A stretch of 12,253 nucleotides of DNA, taken from the NCBI GenBank assembly GCA_027080405.1, contig JALWSL010000167.1:1-12253 (forward strand). The letters are read 5' to 3'. Numbering within the stretch: the first letter of the stretch is position 1; each line of letters opens with the position of its first letter. Of the stretch, positions 5,679-12,253 are shown piece after piece. A program made the translations under genes and the position numbers. The notes beneath the pieces were generated by a model, which did no database searches, was not told the DNA's origin, and saw only the letters and a list, made by a program, of their open reading frames with translations. Origin of the DNA: Planctomycetaceae bacterium. Lineage in GTDB: Bacteria > Planctomycetota > Planctomycetia > Planctomycetales > Planctomycetaceae.

Positions 5679-8624
5679 ATGCCGCAATCGAGTATTTTTA
5701 TTCCTTCCTGGCATCTGGAAGATATTGTCCGGGATTCTGATGAAAAAGAAGCCGCCGCGTTTTTGAACGCCTACGGTATCGCGTTCCACCCGTGGGTGCT
5801 TTGTGCTACTGGCGAACTCCCCGCATGGACCGCAGCACAATCACCGGGAGAATACGAGCCGGGGCGAGTTGTCATTGTTCCGGAACCAAGTAGCTCGCAA
5901 CTTCCCGGCGGTTGGGCCAGCGAAGCAGAAGAACAGGGAACTTTCGTTATTCATGCCTGTTCCGATCGTGAGAAAACGGTAAAACGGTTGCACACTCACG
6001 AGAATTTTCAACAGGCACTTATTCGGCTTTTGGCTGATTCATCAGAATGGGACACAACGATGTGGGATGAGGGAGCTGAACTGCAGGCCCCTGTCTGCCT
6101 GGATGACTTCATGGCGATCGGCGTGGTTTATCTGCTTACAACGCTCCTGTCGCAAGCGATGTACCATTACGAAAATATCGAGGAAACGCGCTTCACCGAA
6201 TTTATTACCGATGCAGCCCGCTTTGCCGTCCTCCAGAATGAAGAACGGACCCGGGAGTTTCTCCGTGGAGCATGTGAGCAACTCCTGGAAGCCCGGGAAA
6301 AATTCTATCCGGTTGATGCCCATTTGATTGATCTCTGTCTACTGGATGAAACATTGAAACCGGGTGAACTGGAGAAAGTGGCCCAGACAGATCACGCCTT
6401 CAATCTGCTTTGTCTGGCAAAAACGATTGACCAGGCGGGTCGTGATACTCCTGCAGAGATGGAGAAACTGACCCCGGCGATTACTGAGGGAAAGATCGGC
6501 CTGATCGGGGGCGATTACGAGTCGATTCCCTCTGTTCTGCTTCCCATTCAATCTCAACGCTGGCAATTGGAACAGGGGCAGGCGGTCTTTCGAAAATATT
6601 TCGCAACCACCCCAGCTATCTGGGGACGCATGAGATTTGGTCTCTCAACGCAACTCCCTTTGTTATTGAAAAAATTCGGGATGCATGGAGCCTACCACCT
6701 GGTTCTCGATGACGGAATCTATCCCGATGAAGAGCAATCCCACTTCCGCTGGGAGGGGCGCTCGGGAACTGTTGTCGATGCAATTTCCCGGATTCCACTT
6801 TCAGTCGATAACGCGAGCAGTTTCCTGAAACTTCCGGAACGTCTGGCCGAGACAATGAACCACGATCATCTGGCCTGTGTCGTTCTGGCCCGTTGGCCGA
6901 TTATCCGTCACCCCTGGTTTCACGACATTCTGCGGGTTCAGCAATACGCGCCTGTGTTGGGACAGTTTGAAAAACTCGACCACTACTTCGACCAGACAGA
7001 AGAATCAGGGCACCATACCGGTTACGAGCAACGGCAATACATCAGTCCGTATCTGGATCAATTGACAGGGCATAACGCCCCGGATGCCATTAGCCGTTTT
7101 TCACATTTCTGGAAGTTGCAATCCCTTCAACAGGCATACGCCTGGTTCATCACCACGGCCCAAATACTGGGCAGAGAGCACAACGCCAGCGTAGTGATTG
7201 AATCAGAGCGGGAATTACAAAAGCTCTGTTCGAAACTCGAAGCGGACTCGCTAACCAGCCAGAAGCAGACATTGCAGGATCGGCTTGAGCGGGCCACTTC
7301 CGTTCTTGCAGAAAAACTGATCGGCAAGGGAACAGACCGCTCTGGCTATCTGGTGATCAATCCGTTGCTTCAGGATCGAAGAACCATCATCCGGATTCCG
7401 TATGAAAATAGTGATCCCGCCGAATGCCCCGTCCCCGCGTTACAACAGTCAGTCAAGTATTTACAATTCGAAAAAGACCATGCCCTGGCGATTGTCGATG
7501 TTCCCGCATGCGGATTTGCCGCAATCGAGACTGTTCCGAAAAATCAGGCCAAACAGACAAAATCGAAAGCTCCCGTTGCAGGCGAACTCTTTTTGCAGAA
7601 TGAATTTTTTCATGTCCAGCTCGACCCGATGACCGGCGGGATTCAACGCCTGCGTCTGCATGGCCATTCGGAAAATCTGCTCAGTGAGCGGCTTGTTTTT
7701 CGACTCGACGGTTCTGCGGGAATTATTGCCCGAGGACAGGATCGATGGGGGAATATCAATCCGCAGCCTCAATATTCGCGCATGGTCGCCGATTCCATCA
7801 AGACGCTTCGCACGGGGCCGGTTTGTGGGGAAATTGAAATTCACGGGCACCTGACCCGTAGTGATAATGACCAGAAACTGGCGGATTTCGTGAAAAGAAT
7901 TCGCGTCTATCGTGGAATCAGACGCATCCAGATTGATCTGGAGATCAAGCCGCTGATTCTTCCTTCGGCTCTGGCCGATCGATCCTACTACGCCCATCGC
8001 TTTGCCTGGGGAGCCTCCGCTGCCCGGTTACGTGGAACGCTTCAGCAGAGCCAATTCGTTGCGGGAGAACGCCGGATAGAAAGTACCGGCCCAATCGAAA
8101 TAGACGATAACGATCATCGGCTCACACTCATCTCCGACCATTTGCCCTTTCATCAGCGGACAGAAATGAGAATGCTTGACAGTCTGCTGATTGTCCATGG
8201 CGAAATACGCCGAAAATTCAGTTGTGAAATCGCGATTGATCACCCTCATGCAACCCGAGCCGCCGCAGACGTTTTCACACCGGTTCAGCTAAAGAAAACC
8301 GAGCGGTTGCCCTCCAGAACTTCTGCCTGGCTGTTTCATGTTAACGCCCCGTCAATTCAGTTGATCAACATGCTCTCCGACCAGAAATTGCCTGCCTGCG
8401 AAACTGGTACTGACAGTCAAGCTGATGCAAAGGGGTACCGATTCGATTTTGTTGAAACAGAAGGAAGGCATGTCACTGCCAGGCTTTCCACTTTCAAGCC
8501 TCCTCGAAGAGCATGGGAGATCGATTTTACCGGAAAAATACAGTCCGACCTGAACATTCAGGAAGACCAGATTGTCTTTGAAGCCCAACCGTGCGATTAC
8601 ATCAGTATTCTGGTTGAATTCTAA
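5679..8624 (+). CDS. GH38-like (alpha-mannosidase-like) protein, active site apparently degenerate
   Basis: A 981-residue protein with the layout of a family 38 glycoside hydrolase. An N-terminal region (about 1-200) is followed by the barrel domain and then a beta-sandwich beginning near 641 (NEFFHVQLDPMTGGI, matching the family's 'ENEFFRVEFDPETGGI' style). The barrel holds W315-GRMRFGLSTQLPLLLKKFG, the counterpart of the family's WxxDxFGxSxxLPxLLKxxG. The aspartate that acts as nucleophile in GH38 is Met318 here. The zinc-binding HxD motif is also altered: His215-Leu-Ile-Asp218. Normal GH38 enzymes cut alpha-mannosides with a zinc-held Asp nucleophile, so this one is either inactive, works differently, or binds sugar. 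No signal peptide is evident, so it is probably cytoplasmic. The ATG has a modest CAGGG site. The gene seems to be a single unit. Planctomycete homologues of this sort are usually annotated as hypothetical, as I recall. A related glycosidase family is possible. Confidence 0.75.
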   Translation: MPQSSIFIPSWHLEDIVRDSDEKEAAAFLNAYGIAFHPWVLCATGELPAWTAAQSPGEYEPGRVVIVPEPSSSQLPGGWASEAEEQGTFVIHACSDREKTVKRLHTHENFQQALIRLLADSSEWDTTMWDEGAELQAPVCLDDFMAIGVVYLLTTLLSQAMYHYENIEETRFTEFITDAARFAVLQNEERTREFLRGACEQLLEAREKFYPVDAHLIDLCLLDETLKPGELEKVAQTDHAFNLLCLAKTIDQAGRDTPAEMEKLTPAITEGKIGLIGGDYESIPSVLLPIQSQRWQLEQGQAVFRKYFATTPAIWGRMRFGLSTQLPLLLKKFGMHGAYHLVLDDGIYPDEEQSHFRWEGRSGTVVDAISRIPLSVDNASSFLKLPERLAETMNHDHLACVVLARWPIIRHPWFHDILRVQQYAPVLGQFEKLDHYFDQTEESGHHTGYEQRQYISPYLDQLTGHNAPDAISRFSHFWKLQSLQQAYAWFITTAQILGREHNASVVIESERELQKLCSKLEADSLTSQKQTLQDRLERATSVLAEKLIGKGTDRSGYLVINPLLQDRRTIIRIPYENSDPAECPVPALQQSVKYLQFEKDHALAIVDVPACGFAAIETVPKNQAKQTKSKAPVAGELFLQNEFFHVQLDPMTGGIQRLRLHGHSENLLSERLVFRLDGSAGIIARGQDRWGNINPQPQYSRMVADSIKTLRTGPVCGEIEIHGHLTRSDNDQKLADFVKRIRVYRGIRRIQIDLEIKPLILPSALADRSYYAHRFAWGASAARLRGTLQQSQFVAGERRIESTGPIEIDDNDHRLTLISDHLPFHQRTEMRMLDSLLIVHGEIRRKFSCEIAIDHPHATRAAADVFTPVQLKKTERLPSRTSAWLFHVNAPSIQLINMLSDQKLPACETGTDSQADAKGYRFDFVETEGRHVTARLSTFKPPRRAWEIDFTGKIQSDLNIQEDQIVFEAQPCDYISILVEF

Positions 8625-8998
8625 CTGGACGGCGCCGAATCTGTTTTGAAGTCTTCCGTAATTTTTTTTGCACAAACAGGTTGCGCTTCAGTCATAACAG
8701 AGAAAACCCAGGGGCCCATATGCTGCATCTCCCGATATGACAACGGGTTGTGACAACACTGGCTCTGAGTTCAATTTTGACTCTGAATCGGGCGCTGTCC
8801 AGTTAGTATTTGTAGCGCCGGTTCGCCCCTGCTTGATTCAAGGGAGCAGGGATCACCCCAAATTGAAATGTCGGGAGGATTCTCCAGCGCAAATGACATC
8901 ATGATACCCTGTGATTTGATAGATGGCTCGTTAATCGGGCAGAAAAATCCCCTCAAGCCACTGCTAAATCACCAGTTTTTATATTCGTAGTAATATAT

Positions 8999-9016
8999 AT
9001 TTTGATAAGTCAAAAT
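8999..9016. promoter_or_regulatory. AT-rich inverted repeat upstream of the outer membrane protein gene
   Basis: A perfect 7-bp inverted repeat (ATTTTGA and TCAAAAT around TAAG) sits in a run of A and T about 90 bases before the TTG start at 9103. It is a reasonable operator or promoter-associated site, but no known regulator motif is recognised. Confidence 0.3.
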
Positions 9017-9089
9017 TATATCAACTCACATAGGCGGATTGGGCGATAGCGTAGAAAGGACAGGAAGACTTTTTTTCAAATAAAACTCT

Positions 9090-9093
9090 GGAG
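9090..9093 (+). promoter_or_regulatory. Ribosome binding site for the TTG start at 9103
   Basis: GGAG at 9090-9093 lies nine bases before the TTG. No ATG or GTG is available in frame nearby, and translation from TTG gives a complete signal peptide, so this site decides the start. Confidence 0.7.
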
Positions 9094-9102
9094 AACCAAG
9101 AA

Positions 9103-10047
9103 TTGAGCAACCTGCGTCGATTTCTTTACCTTAAGTGTGTTAATTTGTGTTTCATTTCAGGTTTCTCTAGCCCGATTTTTGCAGAGGACGTGCATGCGAG
9201 CATCCTCGGCTGTACTGGTTCAAATCTGCCGATTTACGGCCCACCGGTGTCAATTCGGAACCGTCAAACACTATTCCAGTGGTCTGAAAAGAATCACATT
9301 GGTGAACAACGCAATTTCAGTTCACCTTTGGTAACAGATCGTCCTGATTTTACGGAAGCTTCTTCCACCGTTGGATTGGATGTAACGCAAATAGAATTTG
9401 GCTACATGTTCACTCATGACGATGATAATACTGGAACACGAACTCGCAACCATTCTTTCGGGGAGCCGTTGCTTAGGCATGGGATTTACGCCGACTGGTT
9501 AGAGCTTCGAGTTTCTCTCTTCCCCAGAAAACTCGATTCAACCGCAGCCGCGGTAACCAATACGACATCGGGCCTGTCCGATCTTTACCTTGGCTTTAAA
9601 ATTGCGCTGACACCGCAGGCAGAGAATCTCCCGGAAATGGCACTTATCCCACAAATGAATGTTCCTACGGGGACATCCACTTTCACCTCCAACAATATCG
9701 AACCGGGCTTAAACTGGATCTACTCCTGGGAGATTAATGAGTCCATTTCCACGGCTGGCTCGACTCAGGCGAACTACAGAATTGACGACACAGGCCGTTC
9801 CTATACCGAAATTGCGCAGTCCTGGACTATCGGTTACACGCTGACTGAAAAGCTTGGAGCTTACACGGAATGGTACGCCCTGATTCCATCGGGGGCGGAT
9901 ACGGCAGGAACCCAGCATTATCTCGACGGCGGATTTACCTACCTTCTAAACAATAATCTCCAGTTTGATATTCGGGCAGGTTACGGATTAAGCAAGTCTT
10001 CAGAAGACTATTTCGTTGGAACCGGCTTTTCCGTTCGCTTTCCATAA
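9103..10047 (+). CDS. Outer membrane beta-barrel protein, MetA-pathway/transporter-like family
   Basis: A 314-residue exported protein with a TTG start. A signal peptide covers about residues 1-27, with basic RR at 5-6, a hydrophobic core and a likely cut after Ala27 (PIFA-ED). The mature chain has the signature VTDRPDFTEASSTVG (77-91), followed by alternating polar and aromatic stretches typical of beta strands (for example ADWLELRVSLF and LQFDIRAGYGL). It ends in FSVRFP, with an aromatic residue near the terminus as in many barrel proteins. These features match the Phenol_MetA_deg-type family, commonly annotated as 'transporter' in planctomycetes. The substrate is unknown; it may be a porin-like channel. 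It stands alone, downstream of an AT-rich segment, and converges with fba. Confidence 0.82.
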   Translation: MSNLRRFLYLKCVNLCFISGFSSPIFAEDVHASILGCTGSNLPIYGPPVSIRNRQTLFQWSEKNHIGEQRNFSSPLVTDRPDFTEASSTVGLDVTQIEFGYMFTHDDDNTGTRTRNHSFGEPLLRHGIYADWLELRVSLFPRKLDSTAAAVTNTTSGLSDLYLGFKIALTPQAENLPEMALIPQMNVPTGTSTFTSNNIEPGLNWIYSWEINESISTAGSTQANYRIDDTGRSYTEIAQSWTIGYTLTEKLGAYTEWYALIPSGADTAGTQHYLDGGFTYLLNNNLQFDIRAGYGLSKSSEDYFVGTGFSVRFP

Positions 10048-10178
10048 TGCGTCAGTGAAGAAAAAAACAAGGCGGATGTAGCGCAGCCGTCCCCCCTGCC
10101 CTGGCGGCATTGCCCACAGGACAAAGACGTTCACCTGTTAACGATCAACTGTTGTTGTCCTATTCTACCCGATTCTGT
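10048..10178. other. Convergent gap between the outer membrane gene and fba
   Basis: Two converging genes meet here. A GC-rich stretch (about 10072-10107) can pair loosely on the - strand (GCCGCC with GGACGGC, one bulge), and a run of seven A at 10061-10067, read as T on the - strand, lies about 25 bases beyond it. That is too far for a textbook terminator, so none is called. No coding potential is evident. Confidence 0.35.
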
Positions 10179-11210
10179 TCAGACGGTGCCGAAAATCGAT
10201 TTTCCGGTAGAAAGCAGATCATCACAGGCAGCCCCCAAGCGAGTCGCAACGCCCTGCTCGGCTGCCTTGAGATAGCTGCGAGGATCGTACATCTTTTTGC
10301 TGCCGATCTCGCCATCGATTTTGAGAACACCATCGTAATGCTTGAACATGTGATCGGCGATTGGACGAGTAAAGGCGTATTGCGTGTCGGTATCGATATT
10401 CATTTTGACAACGCCATACGAAAGCGTTTCGCGAATCTGTTCGGTCGGTGTGCCGGAACCGCCGTGGAAGACGAGATCGAAACGGGCCTCTTCGCCGTAT
10501 TTTGCAATGACGGCGTCCTGACCTTCTTTCAGGATCGAAGGCCTCAGTTTCACATGGCCCGGCTTGTAGGAACCGTGAACGTTGCCGAAGGTCGCTGCAA
10601 ACATGTAGCGTCCAATCGGGCTCAAACTTTCATGAACCTGCACCATATCTTCGGGAGAAGTGTAAAGCTTTTCTGCAGGTTGGTCGGAATTATCAATCCC
10701 GTCTTCCTCGCCCCCGACAACTCCCGCTTCGACTTCAAGAATAATTTCATTCTCTGCACAAAGCTTGAGCAGTTCTTTTGAAAGCTTCATATTCTCATCG
10801 AGAGGCAGTTCGGAAGCATCGAGCATGTGGGACTGGAACAGATTTCCCTTCCCCTCTGCTCTGCGTTTGGCCGTTTCCGCGATGAGTGGCTTGAGGAATC
10901 CATCGACTTTATCCGGTTGGCAATGGTCGGTGTGCAACGCGATGAGAACATCGTACTTTTCAGCGAGTCGATGAGCCGCTTCCGCCAGCACGATCGCTCC
11001 TTCAACCGAACTGCCGACATGCAAGCCCGAGGCAAACTTTCCACCGCCGATGGAAACCTGAATGATTCCGTCAGATTTTTTGTCCGCAAAGCCCTTCAAG
11101 GCAGCATTCAGCGTAACCAGCGAAGAAATATTGATCGCCGGGTAAGCGTAATCCCCTTTTTGGGCGGTATCAAGCATGGCTGCATATTGAGCTGGTGTCG
11201 CGATAGGCAT
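10179..11210 (-). CDS. fba: Class II fructose-bisphosphate aldolase
   Basis: Zinc-dependent aldolase of glycolysis and gluconeogenesis that splits fructose 1,6-bisphosphate into glyceraldehyde 3-phosphate and dihydroxyacetone phosphate in the cytoplasm. The 343 residues start MPIATPAQY. Catalytic and metal residues are all present: Asp95 and His96 (TDHC), Glu161 in EVEAGVVGGEED, Glu168/169, His212 (NVHGSYKPG), His249 (FHGGSG), and Asn271/Asp273 (MNIDTD). These line up with E. coli FbaA positions with a shift of about 15. An open frame extends upstream to 11342, but those 44 residues look non-native and lack a ribosome site. The chosen ATG at 11210 has AGGA (11219-11222) eight bases upstream. 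It lies downstream of the partial gene on the same strand, with a 158-base gap. Confidence 0.95.
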   Translation of the reverse strand: MPIATPAQYAAMLDTAQKGDYAYPAINISSLVTLNAALKGFADKKSDGIIQVSIGGGKFASGLHVGSSVEGAIVLAEAAHRLAEKYDVLIALHTDHCQPDKVDGFLKPLIAETAKRRAEGKGNLFQSHMLDASELPLDENMKLSKELLKLCAENEIILEVEAGVVGGEEDGIDNSDQPAEKLYTSPEDMVQVHESLSPIGRYMFAATFGNVHGSYKPGHVKLRPSILKEGQDAVIAKYGEEARFDLVFHGGSGTPTEQIRETLSYGVVKMNIDTDTQYAFTRPIADHMFKHYDGVLKIDGEIGSKKMYDPRSYLKAAEQGVATRLGAACDDLLSTGKSIFGTV

Positions 11211-11368
11211 AACTTCAATCCTACACTCTTTATCAGAGTTCAAAGGTGACCAAAACAGGTGGATTCCACTTCTCCCACCTTCATACACATAAACAGATGA
11301 AAAACTGTTGAGGCAGGTTGGGACGCCGCTGTTTTCTGTCAATGATCCACAGAGCCCGCTGCCTTGGC

Positions 11369-12253
11369 CTACTTTAGCAATCGATTCAAAAATTCCAAGG
11401 CGTTTGAGCGCGATTTTGTCGCAGTTGCGGGATTCCCGCTCTGTTCATCACTTACCTGATGAAGTATTTCCGGGTTTTTGAAACGAATTATTTTGACTTT
11501 GAGGTCATCAACTGCAACATCTCCCAAACCATTCAATTCCAGAATGATTCGGACTTCCTCCTGTTTCCAGATGGGGCGAATGATTTCGAAGCCCTGCCAG
11601 TCAGATGGTTTGATCCAGTGTACACAGGCCGCATGGCCGAACTGGGTATCATAAACACGAAACCCCTCAAAACTCTCCTGGACAGGTCGCGCGATCCGCA
11701 CCGCTCCACTGATGTGCAACAGGTCGCCCGGTCTGGGGGAAAACGGAGGCGATGTATAAGCAACGGCTGGTTCGTCCAACAGGGATTTCTGGTTTTCCTG
11801 CGCTGGTATGGCAGCGGTTCGAAGACAGTATTCCCCCTGGAATGCCCTGTTTGGATCCAGGGCATCGTAAACGAGAATTTCCCTGGAGGCTGAAACGTCC
11901 CGTTTCCAACCCTCCACTTTCATCGCGTCCCGGTCTTCGAACTGTCCGGAGCGCAACAATGTGATTTCTTCGAGATCGCCTTTACCCAATTGTTGAACCA
12001 GTTTCCAGAAATCGGGGAGTGTTTGAAAACTGACCGTGTAGGGAGTAGAGGTTGGTGATGACAGCGAAGCCACAGCTCGTTCCCAGTGGGATCGCTGCAA
12101 GATCCGCAACAGTCGGGAAGCGAGCTTCGCATTTCTCCGGGCAGGGTTGTGCTGTTGTTTTTCGAGCGCGAGTGTTCCCTGATCAATCGCCCGACGGGCT
12201 TGGGAGAGAATGTGCGTTGCTTCGGGCAGGCCGACTCCCAATTCGGTCAACTG
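11369..12253 (-). CDS. C-terminal part of a large hypothetical protein (partial at right edge)
   Basis: The frame is open to the window edge, so the 5' end is missing. About 294 residues are visible. The first ~60 residues are charged and helix-prone (ARRAIDQGTLALEKQQ, KLASRLLRILQ). A linker with a Ser/Thr/Pro stretch follows, then a region at about 130-260 that looks like a galactose-binding-like or carbohydrate-binding beta-sandwich: PGDLLHISGAVRIARPVQ, then VYDTQFG, then SDWQGFEIIRP, then ELNGLGDVAVDDLKVKII. This pattern recurs at the C-termini of large planctomycete proteins, as I recall, and its role is unknown. The tail is Ser/Ala/Asn-rich and ends NALEFLNRLLK. No closer homologue is recognised. 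It lies upstream of fba with no clear terminator. Confidence 0.75.
   Translation of the reverse strand, partial: QLTELGVGLPEATHILSQARRAIDQGTLALEKQQHNPARRNAKLASRLLRILQRSHWERAVASLSSPTSTPYTVSFQTLPDFWKLVQQLGKGDLEEITLLRSGQFEDRDAMKVEGWKRDVSASREILVYDALDPNRAFQGEYCLRTAAIPAQENQKSLLDEPAVAYTSPPFSPRPGDLLHISGAVRIARPVQESFEGFRVYDTQFGHAACVHWIKPSDWQGFEIIRPIWKQEEVRIILELNGLGDVAVDDLKVKIIRFKNPEILHQVSDEQSGNPATATKSRSNALEFLNRLLK

Larger units (their letters stand above)
8625..9102. other. 478-base gap with hairpin and AT-rich segment, no gene
   Basis: Shortly after the stop at 8624 comes a T8 run (8662-8669) with only weak pairing before it, so a terminator is doubtful. A 7-bp hairpin, CCCTGCT (8827-8833) with AGCAGGG (8845-8851), has no T-run after it. 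An AT-rich segment at about 8976-9024 contains an inverted repeat, ATTTTGA-TAAG-TCAAAAT, at 8999-9016. This is probably the control region of the next gene, though no clear -35/-10 pair was found. The frame at 8771-8956 on the - strand shows no protein features. Confidence 0.5.

Noticed and set aside
8643..8670. Terminator after the GH38-like gene
   Set aside because: A T8 run is present but only a four-base pairing (ACGG/CCGT) precedes it at a distance.
11211..11342. N-terminal extension of the aldolase to 11342
   Set aside because: The 44 extra residues do not resemble aldolase and have no ribosome site; the ATG at 11210 has AGGA at eight bases and starts the known domain.
11337..11342. 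Promoter for fba from TTGACA on the - strand
   Set aside because: No -10 box at the right spacing; other candidates in the 158-base gap are equally weak.

Overview
The window looks like chromosomal DNA of a planctomycete (Planctomycetales, something like Gimesia or Rubinisphaera). This rests on base composition near 50% G+C, wide gaps between genes, and several proteins of types common in that phylum. These are an HTTM/vitamin K gamma-carboxylase-like membrane protein with a small partner gene, a MetA-type beta-barrel protein with a TTG start, a divergent GH38-like protein of about 980 residues, and the C-terminal part of a large protein with a sugar-binding-like domain. No tRNA, rRNA, CRISPR array, integrase or transposase was seen. 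The genus is inference.

Layout on the + strand: gltD (glutamate synthase small subunit, 152-1672), a 616-base gap with repeats, a likely two-gene operon (221-residue membrane-anchored protein of unknown function, 2289-2954, then the HTTM protein, 3021-4559), a sigma70-type promoter with a long folded leader, an IscA/ErpA-type Fe-S assembly protein (4784-5116) closed by a strong terminator, a 562-base gap, the GH38-like protein (5679-8624), a 478-base gap with an AT-rich segment, and a TTG-started outer membrane protein (9103-10047). On the - strand: class II fructose-bisphosphate aldolase (10179-11210) and, upstream of it, the C-terminal part of a large protein that runs off the right edge (11369 to the edge).

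Most of the genes are unrelated single units: nitrogen assimilation (gltD), Fe-S maturation, and glycolysis/gluconeogenesis (fba). GltD itself carries Fe-S clusters, but nothing in the layout ties it to the IscA-type gene. The clearest candidate for an under-described system is the pair at 2289-4559. It encodes a polytopic HTTM protein that keeps a lysine where the catalytic base of the human vitamin K-dependent carboxylase lies, preceded by a small membrane-anchored protein that could be its partner or substrate.

The gaps carry the other notable structure. Two copies of a short palindromic repeat of the form GGTGCGT-N4-GCGCACCCT flank gltD. Two opposite-facing copies of a roughly 40-base imperfect repeat lie in the gaps at about 1975-2014 and 5374-5413. 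There is also a perfect 17-base dyad at 1869-1885. These look like dispersed genomic repeats rather than genes.
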